Of a DNA stretch of 64,000 bases, positions 10,930-20,992 are shown piece after piece (the stretch's first letter is position 1; each line of letters begins with the position of its first letter). The stretch spans positions 124,001-188,000 of the forward strand of contig JAUSND010000015.1 of assembly GCA_030646295.1 (NCBI GenBank). Direction: 5' to 3'. A program made the position numbers and the translations under genes. Below the pieces are notes generated by a model, which saw nothing but the letters and a program-made list of their open reading frames with translations, ran no database searches and was not told the DNA's origin. The DNA comes from Moraxellaceae bacterium. GTDB taxonomy: Bacteria; Pseudomonadota; Gammaproteobacteria; Pseudomonadales; Moraxellaceae.

Positions 10930-11640
10930 ATGAGCAGCGTCATTCTGCTGATTCACCGCAGCGTATCGGCACGAAACTTCATCCGCCACGTACTGGTACA
11001 AAGCAATTATCTTGTCCTGTGCGCAGCCAGTGCAGACGAAGCATTGCGCGTACTGAACAACGAGGCCGGTGATGCAACACCAGATCTGCTGCTGGCCGGA
11101 TGCACCGCCATTCCGGAATTACTGGACTCACCATTGCGCCGTCACTTTCCACTGCACCGGCCGCTGCCATTGCTCGTGCTGGACGACGAACCCGGCGTGA
11201 CGCTCCCGGAGTCACTCCAGCGCACCGCCCCGGAGCCACAGTCACTCTTGTTGCGGGCACGACAGCTATTGCACAAGGCACCCTCACCAGAGGAAATCAT
11301 TGAGCATGAGGGGTTGCGGATTGATCCCTCCCGACAACAGGCATGGGCCGGCCACCTGCATCTGGAGCTGACACCACTGACTTTTCGCCTGATTCATTTA
11401 CTCGCCAGCCACCCGGGACGACTTTTTTCGCGGCAGCAACTGCTGGACCGCGTCTGGAATGATCATGGCTACGTTGAAGAGCGCACCGTCGACGTACACA
11501 TTTATCGACTGCGTGGACAACTGGCACGTCTGGGTCTTGGGCACCTGATCGAGTCAGTTCGCGGCAGTGGCTATCGTGTTGCCGCCATGAAACCTGCACG
11601 ACATCCAGTGCACACCGGCCAGTTACGCTTTGCCTCCTGA
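10930..11640 (+). CDS. OmpR/PhoB-type winged-helix regulator with degenerate receiver domain
   Basis: C-terminal LTPLTFRLIHLLASHPGRLFSRQQLLDRVWNDHGYVEERTVDVHIYRLRGQL...VRGSGYR; N-terminal receiver-like region lacks acidic pocket and phospho-Asp. Confidence 0.9.
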   Translation: MSSVILLIHRSVSARNFIRHVLVQSNYLVLCAASADEALRVLNNEAGDATPDLLLAGCTAIPELLDSPLRRHFPLHRPLPLLVLDDEPGVTLPESLQRTAPEPQSLLLRARQLLHKAPSPEEIIEHEGLRIDPSRQQAWAGHLHLELTPLTFRLIHLLASHPGRLFSRQQLLDRVWNDHGYVEERTVDVHIYRLRGQLARLGLGHLIESVRGSGYRVAAMKPARHPVHTGQLRFAS

Positions 11641-11684
11641 GCAGCGACCGGCCCACACAAGAAACAAACCGCAGGCATCTACCC

Positions 11685-12524
11685 ATGTTTGGTTTTTCAC
11701 GCTCCCCCAGTGTACTGCCGGGCTTTCGCCTGACGCTGGGCTTTGCCCTGTTCTATCTCGGCCTGATCGTGCTGATTCCCCTGTCCGGCCTGTTCTTCAA
11801 GACCGCCACCATGACCTGGGAAGACTTTGTGAACACGGTGACCGCCCCGCGCGTACTGGCCTCCTATGAACTCAGCTTCGGCGCATCGTTCATTGCCGCA
11901 GGACTGAATGCCGTGTTCGGTTTTCTGGTGGCCTGGGTACTGGTGCGCTACCGCTTTCCCGGCAAGCGCATCATTGATGCACTGGTCGACCTGCCCTTTG
12001 CCTTGCCCACGGCGGTAGCCGGTATTGCCCTGACCGCGCTGTATGCACCCAACGGCGCCTTCGGCAAGGTACTGGAGCCGCTGGGCCTGAAGGTGGCCTT
12101 CACGCCTCTCGGCGTAGTGGTGGCACTCACCTTTATCGGCCTGCCCTTTGTTGTGCGCACCGTGCAACCCGTGCTCGAGGATCTGGAGCTGGAAGTGGAA
12201 GAAGCCGCCGCCAGTCTGGGGGCGTCACGCTGGAAAACCTTCAGCCGCATCATTTTCCCGGCCGTGTTGCCGGCTCTGCTGACCGGATTTGCGCTGGCCT
12301 TTGCCCGCGCCGTTGGCGAATACGGCTCGGTCATCTTTATTGCCGGCAACATGCCGATGATTTCCGAAATTGCGCCACTGATGATCATCACCAAACTTGA
12401 ACAGTATGACTATGCCGGCGCCACCGCGATTGCGTCCGTCATGCTGGTGATTTCATTCGTGCTGCTGCTTGCCATCAATCTGTTACAGGCCTGGACACGA
12501 CGCCAGACAACGGCCGGACGCTGA
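11685..12524 (+). CDS. cysT: Sulfate ABC transporter permease CysT
   Basis: Multi-TM permease with [51 protein letters not shown]. Confidence 0.95.
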   Translation: MFGFSRSPSVLPGFRLTLGFALFYLGLIVLIPLSGLFFKTATMTWEDFVNTVTAPRVLASYELSFGASFIAAGLNAVFGFLVAWVLVRYRFPGKRIIDALVDLPFALPTAVAGIALTALYAPNGAFGKVLEPLGLKVAFTPLGVVVALTFIGLPFVVRTVQPVLEDLELEVEEAAASLGASRWKTFSRIIFPAVLPALLTGFALAFARAVGEYGSVIFIAGNMPMISEIAPLMIITKLEQYDYAGATAIASVMLVISFVLLLAINLLQAWTRRQTTAGR

Positions 12525-12534
12525 GGGGGTAATC

Positions 12535-13422
12535 ATGTCTGCATCATCGCGCACCTATACCAGAAGCGTTACCGAACCATTATGGATTCGCCTCCTGCTG
12601 ATTGGCGGCGCCCTGCTGTTTCTGGCCATCTTCCTGCTGGCACCATTGGCGGCGGTTTTCTCCGAAGCACTGCGCAAGGGAACCGAGGCCTATTTTGAAT
12701 CATTCAGCGATCCGGATGCGCTTTCCGCCATCAAGCTGACGCTGATAGCGGCCGCCATTGCGGTCCCCTTCAATCTTGTTTTTGGTGTTGCTGCGGCATG
12801 GGCCATTGCCAAATTCGAGTTCAGTGGCAAGCAGTTCCTGATCACGCTGATTGATTTGCCTTTTGCCGTTTCCCCCGTCATCGCCGGTCTTGTCTATGTA
12901 CTGATGTTCGGTGCCCACGGCTATTTCGGGGAGTGGCTGTATAAACATGACATCAAGATCCTCTTTGCCGTGCCCGGCATTGTGCTGGCAACCATTTTTG
13001 TGACATTTCCCTTTGTGGCCCGCGAACTGATTCCACTGATGCAGGCACAGGGCACCGAGGAAGAAGAAGCCGCCATCACGCTGGGCGCATCGGGCTTTAA
13101 AACGTTTCTCAAGGTCACCCTGCCCAACATCAAATGGGGCCTGCTGTATGGCGTTATCCTTTGCAATGCACGCGCGATGGGTGAGTTTGGCGCCGTGTCC
13201 GTAGTGTCCGGCCATATTCGCGGCCTGACCAACACACTGCCGCTGCATGTGGAAATCCTCTACAACGAATACATGTTTGTCGCCGCCTTTGCCGTGGCAT
13301 CGCTGCTGGCCCTGCTCGCACTGGTGACACTGGCACTGAAGTCTTTTGTGGAGTGGAAGCTGGCTGCCGAAATGAAAGCCCTGCGTGACGGATTCCAGGA
13401 ATCCACCCCGGCTCAATCCTGA
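12535..13422 (+). CDS. cysW: Sulfate ABC transporter permease CysW
   Basis: [55 protein letters not shown]. Confidence 0.95.
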   Translation: MSASSRTYTRSVTEPLWIRLLLIGGALLFLAIFLLAPLAAVFSEALRKGTEAYFESFSDPDALSAIKLTLIAAAIAVPFNLVFGVAAAWAIAKFEFSGKQFLITLIDLPFAVSPVIAGLVYVLMFGAHGYFGEWLYKHDIKILFAVPGIVLATIFVTFPFVARELIPLMQAQGTEEEEAAITLGASGFKTFLKVTLPNIKWGLLYGVILCNARAMGEFGAVSVVSGHIRGLTNTLPLHVEILYNEYMFVAAFAVASLLALLALVTLALKSFVEWKLAAEMKALRDGFQESTPAQS

Positions 13423-13435
13423 GGAGCGAATGGTC

Positions 13436-14518
13436 ATGAGTATTGAAATCAGAAATGTGAGCAAGCGCTTCGGCAACTTTGTCGCGCTGGACAATGTCAA
13501 CCTGAACGTGGACAGCGGCGAACTGGTCGCGCTGCTTGGACCGTCAGGGTGCGGCAAGACCACCCTGCTGCGCATCATTGCCGGCCTGGAAGCCGCTGAC
13601 GAAGGCAGCATCCTTTTTCACGGCGAGGACACCACTGACCGTCATGTGCGTGAGCGCCAGGTTGGTTTTGTATTCCAGCACTACGCCCTGTTCCGGCACA
13701 TGACCGTATTCGAGAATGTTGCTTTCGGCCTGCGCGTGCGTCCGCGCAAGCAGCGCCCGGGTGAAGCCGACATCCGCAAGAAGGTCACCACCCTGCTGGA
13801 GCTGGTGCAGCTGGGCTGGCTGGCCGACCGCTATCCCAGCCAGCTTTCTGGCGGCCAGCGCCAGCGTATCGCCCTGGCACGCGCACTGGCGGTGGAACCA
13901 AAGCTGCTATTGCTGGATGAGCCGTTTGGTGCGCTGGATGCAAAGGTGCGCAAGGACCTGCGGCGCTGGCTGCGCCAGTTGCATGACGAACTGCATGTCA
14001 CCTCCGTTTTTGTTACACACGACCAGGAAGAAGCGCTCGAAGTGGCAGACCGCATTGTCGTGCTGAACCGTGGCCACATCGAACAGATTGGCACCCCGGA
14101 TGAGGTCTATCAGGCACCGGCCTCACCGTTCGTTTACAGCTTCCTGGGCAACGTCAACCTGTTCCACGGACGTGTTGACGAGGGCTGGGCCGAAGTTGGC
14201 GGTCTGCGTCTGGAAGCGGCAGAGCATGAAGGGGTGAGCGGCGAAGCCGTCGCCTATGTACGCCCGCACGACATCGAATTGTCACGCAGTGCATTGCCGG
14301 ATGCCCGACAGGCAGTGGTGGATGATGTGCGCCCGCTTGGCGGACTGGTACGGCTGGTCCTGCGCCATGAACAGTCACTGGTCGAGGTGGAACTGTCGCG
14401 TGAGCGCTATGCGCTGGAGCCAGTGCTGGCCGGTGATGACGTATGGTTCCGGCCACGGCAGGCGCGGGTATTCCTGCAGGAGAACACAACTGCAGCAGAA
14501 AGCAGTTACAGCATCTGA
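13436..14518 (+). CDS. cysA: Sulfate ABC transporter ATP-binding protein CysA
   Basis: Walker [10 protein letters not shown], signature [67 protein letters not shown] 9 nt before ATG 13436. Confidence 0.96.
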   Translation: MSIEIRNVSKRFGNFVALDNVNLNVDSGELVALLGPSGCGKTTLLRIIAGLEAADEGSILFHGEDTTDRHVRERQVGFVFQHYALFRHMTVFENVAFGLRVRPRKQRPGEADIRKKVTTLLELVQLGWLADRYPSQLSGGQRQRIALARALAVEPKLLLLDEPFGALDAKVRKDLRRWLRQLHDELHVTSVFVTHDQEEALEVADRIVVLNRGHIEQIGTPDEVYQAPASPFVYSFLGNVNLFHGRVDEGWAEVGGLRLEAAEHEGVSGEAVAYVRPHDIELSRSALPDARQAVVDDVRPLGGLVRLVLRHEQSLVEVELSRERYALEPVLAGDDVWFRPRQARVFLQENTTAAESSYSI

Positions 14519-14523
14519 GTTAC

Positions 14524-14570
14524 CACGCCCGATAAACGGGGTCCTCTATCGGACCCGTTTATCGGGCGTG
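14524..14570. terminator. Long hairpin terminator between convergent cysA and the His-rich OMP gene
   Basis: CACGCCCGATAAACGGGgTCC ... GGACCCGTTTATCGGGCGTG, about 20 bp arms with one bulged G. Confidence 0.8.
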
Positions 14571-14571
14571 T

Positions 14572-15873
14572 TTAATGTGCGTGCCCTTCATGCCCGCCAA
14601 ACGTGCCGGTGTAACCCAGCACAAACTCGTTCAGCTGCGTTGTTGCGCCCGCCTCGTCACTTACATCGGCCGAGGAAAACTGCAGACGCAGTCGTGTTGA
14701 CGGATTCGGCCGGAACGTTACCGCCAGCGTCGTGCGCGATGACGCATCAAAGGCCAGCACATTGCCGGCTTCGTCCAGCTCGTTCTGCATGCCGGAAACC
14801 TCGTGGCGCAGGCCCAGCTGCCAGCGCGGTGCAATGCCATAGCTGGCCTGCACATACATGCCGTCCTGCGTGCCGCTGACGGTATCACCCACCAGCACCG
14901 GTGCCGCCGCATCAGCGCCCGTCACCCTCATGTCCTTTTCCAGCAGCAGGTATTCTGCAACAAGCTCCAGATCGCCCTTGCCCTGCTCACCCCGGCCATC
15001 CAGTTCATAAACAATATCCATGCCGGCCAGTGACTGCTGCCCGTCCAGCGCAAACTGGTCGTCGACCACCGTGTCGTCCTCATCAATCAGTTGCTGGAAC
15101 TGGCTGGCATGCGCCAGTGAAAGGCCAAACTGCAGCGAGTGCTGCTCGCCCAGATATGGCGCCAGCTTGATGAAAAACGTCCCGGTGCGCGGACCCGCCT
15201 GATGCTCCGGCAATCCCGCGCCGGAGAGCACCACCGCATCGGCCTCCTCCGGTTCGACCAGCGTACCGAAACGTTCCTGATCCCGCCCCTGCAGCGCCTC
15301 TACACCAAACAGCAGATAGAATGGCACCGGCGCCTGCCAGGTCAGCTGCATGCCGGTATCGAGCAGTCCGTGACCGCCCAGCAACGCGCCATACACGAGA
15401 TTGTCGCCGGCGAAATCCTGCTCATGCTGGTGCTGGCTGTTGAGGTAACCGATGCCGCTCAGGAAGCGCCCGGCCTTCATAGCCAGCCCGGCCGGCAAGC
15501 CCTGTGTCTCCAGCCATGCCTCCTCCATCTCGATCCCGTCCGCCAGCAATGCCAGCGACAAGCGCGCCTTCAATTGCGACGGTAACGATGCCTCTACCGC
15601 GAGTTCGGACTCGCCAAGGTTAAAACCGTTTTCCCGGGCATGACCATGCTCGTCCGCATGCACGCCATGCAGGATGCCGGCAGCCTCCTCCAGGATTTCA
15701 TCGCCCTCACCCAGCTGGTTGTCGTGATAGAAAAATCCGTCGAGCACCAGTGACAGTGCAGGCCTGCCATCCGTTGCACCGGCACCATGGCCATGCCCGT
15801 CATCTTCAGCAGCAGCAGTCACCGGCAACAGCGCAGCCACAAGCACGGCCGGCAAGGAAATCGAACGCATCAT
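14572..15873 (-). CDS. His-rich outer-membrane beta-barrel (porin-like) protein, predicted zinc-regulated
   Basis: MMRSISLPAVLVAALLPVTAAA signal peptide; mature N-terminus EDDGHGHGAG; C-terminus FVLGYTGTFGGHEGHAH; alternating-residue barrel strands; start uncertain (ORF opens at 15906). Confidence 0.75.
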   Translation of the reverse strand: MMRSISLPAVLVAALLPVTAAAEDDGHGHGAGATDGRPALSLVLDGFFYHDNQLGEGDEILEEAAGILHGVHADEHGHARENGFNLGESELAVEASLPSQLKARLSLALLADGIEMEEAWLETQGLPAGLAMKAGRFLSGIGYLNSQHQHEQDFAGDNLVYGALLGGHGLLDTGMQLTWQAPVPFYLLFGVEALQGRDQERFGTLVEPEEADAVVLSGAGLPEHQAGPRTGTFFIKLAPYLGEQHSLQFGLSLAHASQFQQLIDEDDTVVDDQFALDGQQSLAGMDIVYELDGRGEQGKGDLELVAEYLLLEKDMRVTGADAAAPVLVGDTVSGTQDGMYVQASYGIAPRWQLGLRHEVSGMQNELDEAGNVLAFDASSRTTLAVTFRPNPSTRLRLQFSSADVSDEAGATTQLNEFVLGYTGTFGGHEGHAH

Positions 15874-15905
15874 GAGGAGGCACACATCAGTCAGTTGATT
15901 TTTCA

Positions 15906-15920
15906 TGTTATACTATAACA
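15906..15920. promoter_or_regulatory. Zur box (predicted)
   Basis: TGTTATACTATAACA, near match to Zur consensus core TGTTATAATATAACA; overlaps a plausible -10 (TATAAC, minus strand) of the 14572..15873 gene. Confidence 0.8.
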
Positions 15921-15996
15921 ATGCATTGACTCAATACATGCCAGCACTGCATTTCTGGCACAATCGGCCTTATCCAGACGTTGCAAGGAGACCCAC

Positions 15997-16449
15997 ATGG
16001 CCGCAGCCACCGAGCTTGATCGTCTGCGCGAGGAATGCCGCGCCCTGGCGCGCAAGCGTGCACTGGTCTCGGCAGGTGCCGCTGTGGTGCCCGTGCCCTT
16101 CATGGATATCGTGGTGGATGCCGGCATCCTGATGGAACTGATCCCCGAGATCAGCCACCGCTTTGGCCTGGCCAGTGAAGACATTGATGCGATGGACCCG
16201 GCGCAGAGGGAAAAAACCTGGCGCGTGATACGCCGTCGCGGCGCGCAACTGGTGGGCATTGTGCTAACCCGCCAGCTGGTGCGCAAAAGCTTTCAGGGCA
16301 TGGCGGGGCGTCTGATCACCCGCCAGATATCAAAGTTCATCCCTCTGGGCGGCCAGATTGTTGCGGCGGGTCTTGGCTATTTCGTGATGCGGAAGATTGT
16401 CTACAAGCACATTGACGACTGTCATGCCGTTGCCAGGGAAAACGCCTGA
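15997..16449 (+). CDS. Conserved hypothetical protein with glycine-rich hydrophobic segments
   Basis: Clean 150 aa ORF: LVSAGAAVVPVPFMDIVVDAGILMELIPEISHRFGL...ITRQISKFIPLGGQIVAAGLGYFVMRKI. Confidence 0.65.
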   Translation: MAAATELDRLREECRALARKRALVSAGAAVVPVPFMDIVVDAGILMELIPEISHRFGLASEDIDAMDPAQREKTWRVIRRRGAQLVGIVLTRQLVRKSFQGMAGRLITRQISKFIPLGGQIVAAGLGYFVMRKIVYKHIDDCHAVARENA

Positions 16450-16450
16450 C

Positions 16451-17335
16451 TCAGTGCGCCCCCGGCTCGACATGAATGACAATTTCCGTTGCCGGAAACT
16501 CGGCCCGCACGGCATCTTCCAGCGCATCGCAAAGATCGTGTGACTGCACCACCGTCCATTCGCCCGGCAACAGCAGGTTGAACTCGACAAAGCGGCGATG
16601 GCCGGCATGGCGTGTGCGCAACCCCTCGATAACGGCCTGCGGCGGTAACTGCTGCTGCAAGGCATCGTCCACGCGTCGAAACTCGTCCGGCGGCAACTGC
16701 ACATCCATCAGCACATCTACCGAACGCATCATCAGCTTGACGCCCGTGCGCACAATATTCAATGCCACCGCCAGCGCCACCAGCGGGTCCAGCCACCAGG
16801 CCGAGGGAAACACCAGCATCAGTGCCAGTGCCAGCAGAATCCCCACCGAGGTCCAGACATCCGTCAGCAAGTGATGGGCGTCGGCCTCGACCGCAATGCT
16901 TTTCTCGGCATGCGCCACCTTCATCAGCCACCAGGCCGCCACCGCATTGACCAGTGTCGCTGCCAGCGACAGCAGCAAACCGTAATCCAGCTTTGCCACC
17001 GGCTCCGGTGCAATCAGGCGGTTGATGGCCGACCAGGCAATCGCCACTGCCGCAAAAAGGATCAGCATGCCCTCTGCACCGCTGGCAAAGAACTCGGCCT
17101 TTTCGTGACCGAAGGGATGCTCGTCATCGGCCGGTGCGGCCGCAACGCCGAGCAGCACAAAACCCAGCACTGCTGCCGCCAGATTGACGAACGACTCCAC
17201 GGCATCGGAATACAGGCCAACCGACCCCGTCATGAAGTAGGCACCAAACTTGAGCACGATGGTGGCAATGGCAGCAGCCATCGACACCAGCATGGCGCGT
17301 TGCACACGGCTCATCGGCGGGCGAACACTGGTCAT
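16451..17335 (-). CDS. Cation diffusion facilitator (FieF/CzcD-like) metal efflux transporter
   Basis: SVGLYSDAVESFVNLAAA, DDEHPFGHEKAEFFASGAEG, EADAHHLLTDVWTSVG: CDF zinc-site motifs. Confidence 0.92.
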   Translation of the reverse strand: MTSVRPPMSRVQRAMLVSMAAAIATIVLKFGAYFMTGSVGLYSDAVESFVNLAAAVLGFVLLGVAAAPADDEHPFGHEKAEFFASGAEGMLILFAAVAIAWSAINRLIAPEPVAKLDYGLLLSLAATLVNAVAAWWLMKVAHAEKSIAVEADAHHLLTDVWTSVGILLALALMLVFPSAWWLDPLVALAVALNIVRTGVKLMMRSVDVLMDVQLPPDEFRRVDDALQQQLPPQAVIEGLRTRHAGHRRFVEFNLLLPGEWTVVQSHDLCDALEDAVRAEFPATEIVIHVEPGAH

Positions 17336-17394
17336 GTACGGAGTCCTGTTCCCGTCGGGCTGACGGATGGGCACGGTTGGTACCGGAAAATGAA

Positions 17395-17415
17395 CAGCCC
17401 CGCATGGCGGGGCTG
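17395..17415 (-). terminator. Possible terminator of the SutA-like gene or leader hairpin of the CDF gene
   Basis: CAGCCCCGC-atg-GCGGGGCTG perfect 9 bp arms; moderately U-rich downstream on minus strand. Confidence 0.45.
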
Positions 17416-17495
17416 AAAAGCAACTGCCGGCCATTTTCGCCCATGCGAAAACGGTACGCCAGCATCACCCGCACGCTGGCGTGCGTGCAGTGATC

Positions 17496-17813
17496 TCAGA
17501 TGGGCTTGGAGCCGTAATTGCTCACCGGCTTCTGTGGCGGATCTGCCGTCACGTCGGGAGGAATTTCCTGCACCTTGCCACCCTTCGCCAGAAAACGTTC
17601 CATCTCTTCTTCCAGCTGGCGGCGCAGGGCTTCCTTGCTGGAGACGGACAGCGTCTCGGCTTCATCGACATCCTTGCGGGCAGCGGGTGCCGCTTCGCCG
17701 GACGCTGCTTCGGCCACTGGCGCATCGGCGTCCAGCGCCTCTTCTACCTCGTCCTCGGCTTCTTCTTCCACCGGGTCGTTTTCATCAAAATCGTCGTAAT
17801 CGTCATTCGACAT
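17496..17813 (-). CDS. sutA: SutA-like acidic RNA polymerase-associated protein
   Basis: Highly acidic N-terminus (MSNDDYDDFDENDPVEEEAEDE) and C-terminus MERFLAKGGKVQEIPPDVTADPPQKPVSNYGSKPI, closely resembling the recalled Pseudomonas SutA tail (FLSRGGKVQEIEPNVVADPPKKPDSKYGSRPI). Confidence 0.85.
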   Translation of the reverse strand: MSNDDYDDFDENDPVEEEAEDEVEEALDADAPVAEAASGEAAPAARKDVDEAETLSVSSKEALRRQLEEEMERFLAKGGKVQEIPPDVTADPPQKPVSNYGSKPI

Positions 17814-17990
17814 GGTGCTTACCCCAAAACAAGACAGCGCCCCGATACGGCACGAAACAACTTCGCATCGACGGGACCATTGTATAGATCAGACACGTAG
17901 GTTTGTCAGCGTTATTTTCCGGAGAAGCCGACGAGTTTTCCAGCCTTGAGACAAGCGGTTGGCTATGATAGGCAAATGGTCAGTGCCTGA

Positions 17991-18485
17991 TTACTGGCAC
18001 GCTTCCTGAATGGCCTGATCCAGCTCCTTGAGGTGACCGCTGTGCTCCTTGTCGCCCATGTACACGCGCTCGCCCTTGTCGTTGACATCATACAGGCGCG
18101 AGCCTTCGACATTGCGGCGGTAGTCCCGCAGTTCCAGACACTTGCGCTTGCGTGCCGCCAGTGCCATGTTCTTGCTGGCAACTTCCTGTTCGTGCTGCTC
18201 GCGCTCCTGCGCCAGGATATCAGCCATGCGCTTTTGGCGCTGCAACACATCACTCGCAGTGTTACCTGCTGCGGGTGCCGTCTCCACATTACGCCCGCCA
18301 GGCGCGCTGGCACGCGGTGTTGCCAGTGTTTCCACTTTCTTGCTCGCGGCGCTTTCGGGCTTCTTGTCCGTGAAATGCACACGGCCTTCCGCATCAGTCC
18401 ATTTGTAAAGCTCGGCCTGCACCGGCAGTGCAACCACTGCCGTCAGCAATACCAGCGCCCTGACACTGAAGGATTTCCTGTGCAT
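17991..18485 (-). CDS. DUF4124 domain-containing exported protein
   Basis: Signal peptide then AELYKWTDAEGRVHFTDKKP. Confidence 0.88.
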   Translation of the reverse strand: MHRKSFSVRALVLLTAVVALPVQAELYKWTDAEGRVHFTDKKPESAASKKVETLATPRASAPGGRNVETAPAAGNTASDVLQRQKRMADILAQEREQHEQEVASKNMALAARKRKCLELRDYRRNVEGSRLYDVNDKGERVYMGDKEHSGHLKELDQAIQEACQ

Positions 18486-18499
18486 GTTCCTGTTCCCCG

Positions 18500-18529
18500 A
18501 AAAAAACGGGCAGCGTCCCGGCTGCCCGT
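18500..18529 (-). terminator. Intrinsic terminator of secB
   Basis: Minus strand ACGGGCAGC-cgggac-GCTGCCCGT followed by T tract. Confidence 0.85.
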
Positions 18530-18538
18530 CGACAGATC

Positions 18539-19024
18539 TTACTGCAGGGTTTCGGCCGGTGCAGCGGCACCCTGCTGCGATGCCTGACGCTGGCGCAGCG
18601 ACTCGGCAAACACGGCATCAAAATTGACCGGCGCCAGCAGCATCTGCGGGAAGCTGCCACGGCTCACCACGTCGGAAACCGTTTCGCGGGCGTAAGGGAA
18701 AAGCAGGTTCGGGCAATAGGCGCCAAGCAACTGGCCCACCTGGGCTTCCGGCACGCCATCCACCAGGAAAATACCGGCCTGCTTCACTTCGGCAATGAAG
18801 GCAACCTGATCGGCATTTTTTACCGTGACGGTCACGGCAAGCACCACTTCATAATTCTTGCCATCTTCCAGCTTGCTGGCCTGTGTGGACAGGTCAACAC
18901 TCACTTCCGGCTTCCACTCGGCCAGAAACACCTTGGGGGCGTTCGGGGCTTCGAAGGACAAATCCTTCACATAGATACGCTGAAGTGCAAATTGTCCCTG
19001 GGGCTGCTGGGCTTGTTCCGACAT
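18539..19024 (-). CDS. secB: Protein-export chaperone SecB
   Basis: [59 protein letters not shown]. Confidence 0.98.
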   Translation of the reverse strand: MSEQAQQPQGQFALQRIYVKDLSFEAPNAPKVFLAEWKPEVSVDLSTQASKLEDGKNYEVVLAVTVTVKNADQVAFIAEVKQAGIFLVDGVPEAQVGQLLGAYCPNLLFPYARETVSDVVSRGSFPQMLLAPVNFDAVFAESLRQRQASQQGAAAPAETLQ

Positions 19025-19062
19025 GAATCGTGTCCTTGGTTTTTGATTGTTGTGGGTTTCAC

Positions 19063-19317
19063 TCAGCCAGCAAGCAGGGCATCCAGCTTGCCTGCACGCT
19101 CCAGCGCGTAAAGGTCATCGCTGCCGCCAACATGCTGGCCGTTGATGAAAATCTGCGGCACCGTGCGCTGCTTTGTTCGCGCCATCAGTGCCATGCGCTC
19201 GTTGTCATCGCGACTGACATCGATTTCCGTCCACGCGACGCCTTTCTGCTTGAGCAGGCTTTTGGCCCGCACGCAGTAGGGGCAGATGGGGGTGGTGTAG
19301 ATGACAACGTCAGTCAT
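19063..19317 (-). CDS. grxC: Glutaredoxin 3
   Basis: [37 protein letters not shown]. Confidence 0.96.
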   Translation of the reverse strand: MTDVVIYTTPICPYCVRAKSLLKQKGVAWTEIDVSRDDNERMALMARTKQRTVPQIFINGQHVGGSDDLYALERAGKLDALLAG

Positions 19318-19331
19318 GGGACAACTCCGGA

Positions 19332-19748
19332 TTATTTTTTCACCAGCGGCAGTGACTGGCTCTTCCAGTTACTGATACCGCCTTCCAGCTTGTAAACCTG
19401 CGTGAGACCGGCGGTCTTGAGCTGGCTACCGGCTGCACCGGCGGTCTGGCCGATGTTGCAGATAATGACAATGGGGCGGTCCGGTTCCTTTTTCAATTCC
19501 TCCAGACGTTCACCGATACGGCTGTAGGGAATATTGTCACTACCGGTGATGTGGCCGGTCTTGAACTCGGCCGGATCACGGATATCAATGACGCGGGCGT
19601 TCTGCTGGTTGACCAGCGCGGACAGGCCCTGCGGGCTGACGCTCTGGCCGCCACGGGCCATCTCGGTAACGATCCACGCAATGAGCAGGGCGACAAAGGT
19701 GCCGGCGAGGAGGTAATGATTGACGGCAAACTCAAGAAAACGGTCCAT
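19332..19748 (-). CDS. Membrane-anchored rhodanese-like domain protein
   Basis: N-terminal TM; VIDIRDPAEFKTGHITGSDNIP; active-site loop CNIGQTAG. Confidence 0.9.
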   Translation of the reverse strand: MDRFLEFAVNHYLLAGTFVALLIAWIVTEMARGGQSVSPQGLSALVNQQNARVIDIRDPAEFKTGHITGSDNIPYSRIGERLEELKKEPDRPIVIICNIGQTAGAAGSQLKTAGLTQVYKLEGGISNWKSQSLPLVKK

Positions 19749-19837
19749 GATGAGGCGGGTGTCTCAGGAAATCGGGCAGGCAGTATACCCCGGGGCGCGA
19801 ACGACCTGTAGGCGCTCCGGGCAACAGAAAAAACGGA

Positions 19838-20884
19838 TCAGACCACCGGGCGCTCAAGGTTCTGGCGCAACACCTGAAAGCGTTGCAGGCGGGCCTGCGC
19901 AATCTCGCCGGATTCCGCCGCCCGTTTCAGGGCGCAACCCGGCTCCTCGCGGTGCGCACAGTTGCGGAAACGGCAGGTCCCCAGGAACGGGGCAAACTCG
20001 ATGTAGCCGGTGAGCAGGTCCGACTCGGTGACGTGCCAGAGACCAAACTCGCGAATGCCGGGCGAGTCGATCAGGTCGCCCCCGTCCGGCAAATGAAACA
20101 GGCGAGCGGTGGTGGTGGTGTGCTGCCCCAGTTTGGAGGCATCGGAAATCGAACTCACCTTCTGCGCCGCCTCCGGCAGCAGCACATTGATGATCGACGA
20201 CTTGCCCACCCCGGACTGCCCGACAAACACCACGGTCTGCGTGCCGATCAGGGCCTTCAGGTCTTCCAGCTGGCCGGTACTGGCGCTTATCTTGCGTACC
20301 TCGTAGCCGATGGCAGTGTACTCGGCGAGCATGGCATCCAGTGCCGGAGCCGCCTCCGGCGTGATGAGGTCCGCCTTGTTGAGCAGGATCACCGGGCGAA
20401 TGCCGGTCAGCTCACAGGCGACCAGATAACGGTCCACCAGCAATGCTGACGGCTCGGGAAACGGCGCAATCACCAGCAGGATGCAATCAATGTTGGCGGC
20501 GACCGGCTTGAGCTTGCCGTACGGGTCCGGCCGCACCAGCAGCGTTTCGCGCGGCTGCAGCGCCGTCACCACACCGATGGCATCCCGCCCTTCCTCGCGC
20601 TTGAGCGCGGCCTGCCAGATGACGCGGTCACCGGTGACCAGATGCTCGAGATTGGCACGCAGATGACAACGGAACACCTCGCCGGCACGCTCGCCCCCCA
20701 CGGCCTCGATATCCAGCTGGGTACCGTAATGCGCAATCACCAGCCCCTCTTCCTCCGAGGCCAGCTCGCCACTTTCCAGCAGGGCGCTGGCCGCGGCCTC
20801 GCGCTTGCCGGCACGGGCAATGCGCTCGTCCTGGATACGCTGGATGCGATGGGATTGCTGACGAGTGAGTTTGCGTTTGCTCAT
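19838..20884 (-). CDS. rsgA: Small ribosomal subunit biogenesis GTPase RsgA
   Basis: GQSGVGKSSIINVLLP, TTTARLFHLPDGGDLIDSPGIREFGL circularly permuted GTPase; C-terminal zinc ligands CRFRNCAHREEPGC. Confidence 0.97.
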   Translation of the reverse strand: MSKRKLTRQQSHRIQRIQDERIARAGKREAAASALLESGELASEEEGLVIAHYGTQLDIEAVGGERAGEVFRCHLRANLEHLVTGDRVIWQAALKREEGRDAIGVVTALQPRETLLVRPDPYGKLKPVAANIDCILLVIAPFPEPSALLVDRYLVACELTGIRPVILLNKADLITPEAAPALDAMLAEYTAIGYEVRKISASTGQLEDLKALIGTQTVVFVGQSGVGKSSIINVLLPEAAQKVSSISDASKLGQHTTTTARLFHLPDGGDLIDSPGIREFGLWHVTESDLLTGYIEFAPFLGTCRFRNCAHREEPGCALKRAAESGEIAQARLQRFQVLRQNLERPVV

Positions 20885-20992
20885 GAAGCTCCTGGCAACA
20901 CGGATACGGGCGCGGCGAAGGCCGACGGTCTGCTATGATCCCGACTATATAGGAAACATCGGTTACGCCGCATTTTGACACTGGAGCACCGC

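Noticed and set aside
17457-17483. ACGCCAGC...GCTGGCGT inverted repeat near the CDF and SutA-like genes
   Set aside because: No T tract and only 8 bp arms; probably chance or a weak stem, not called as a feature
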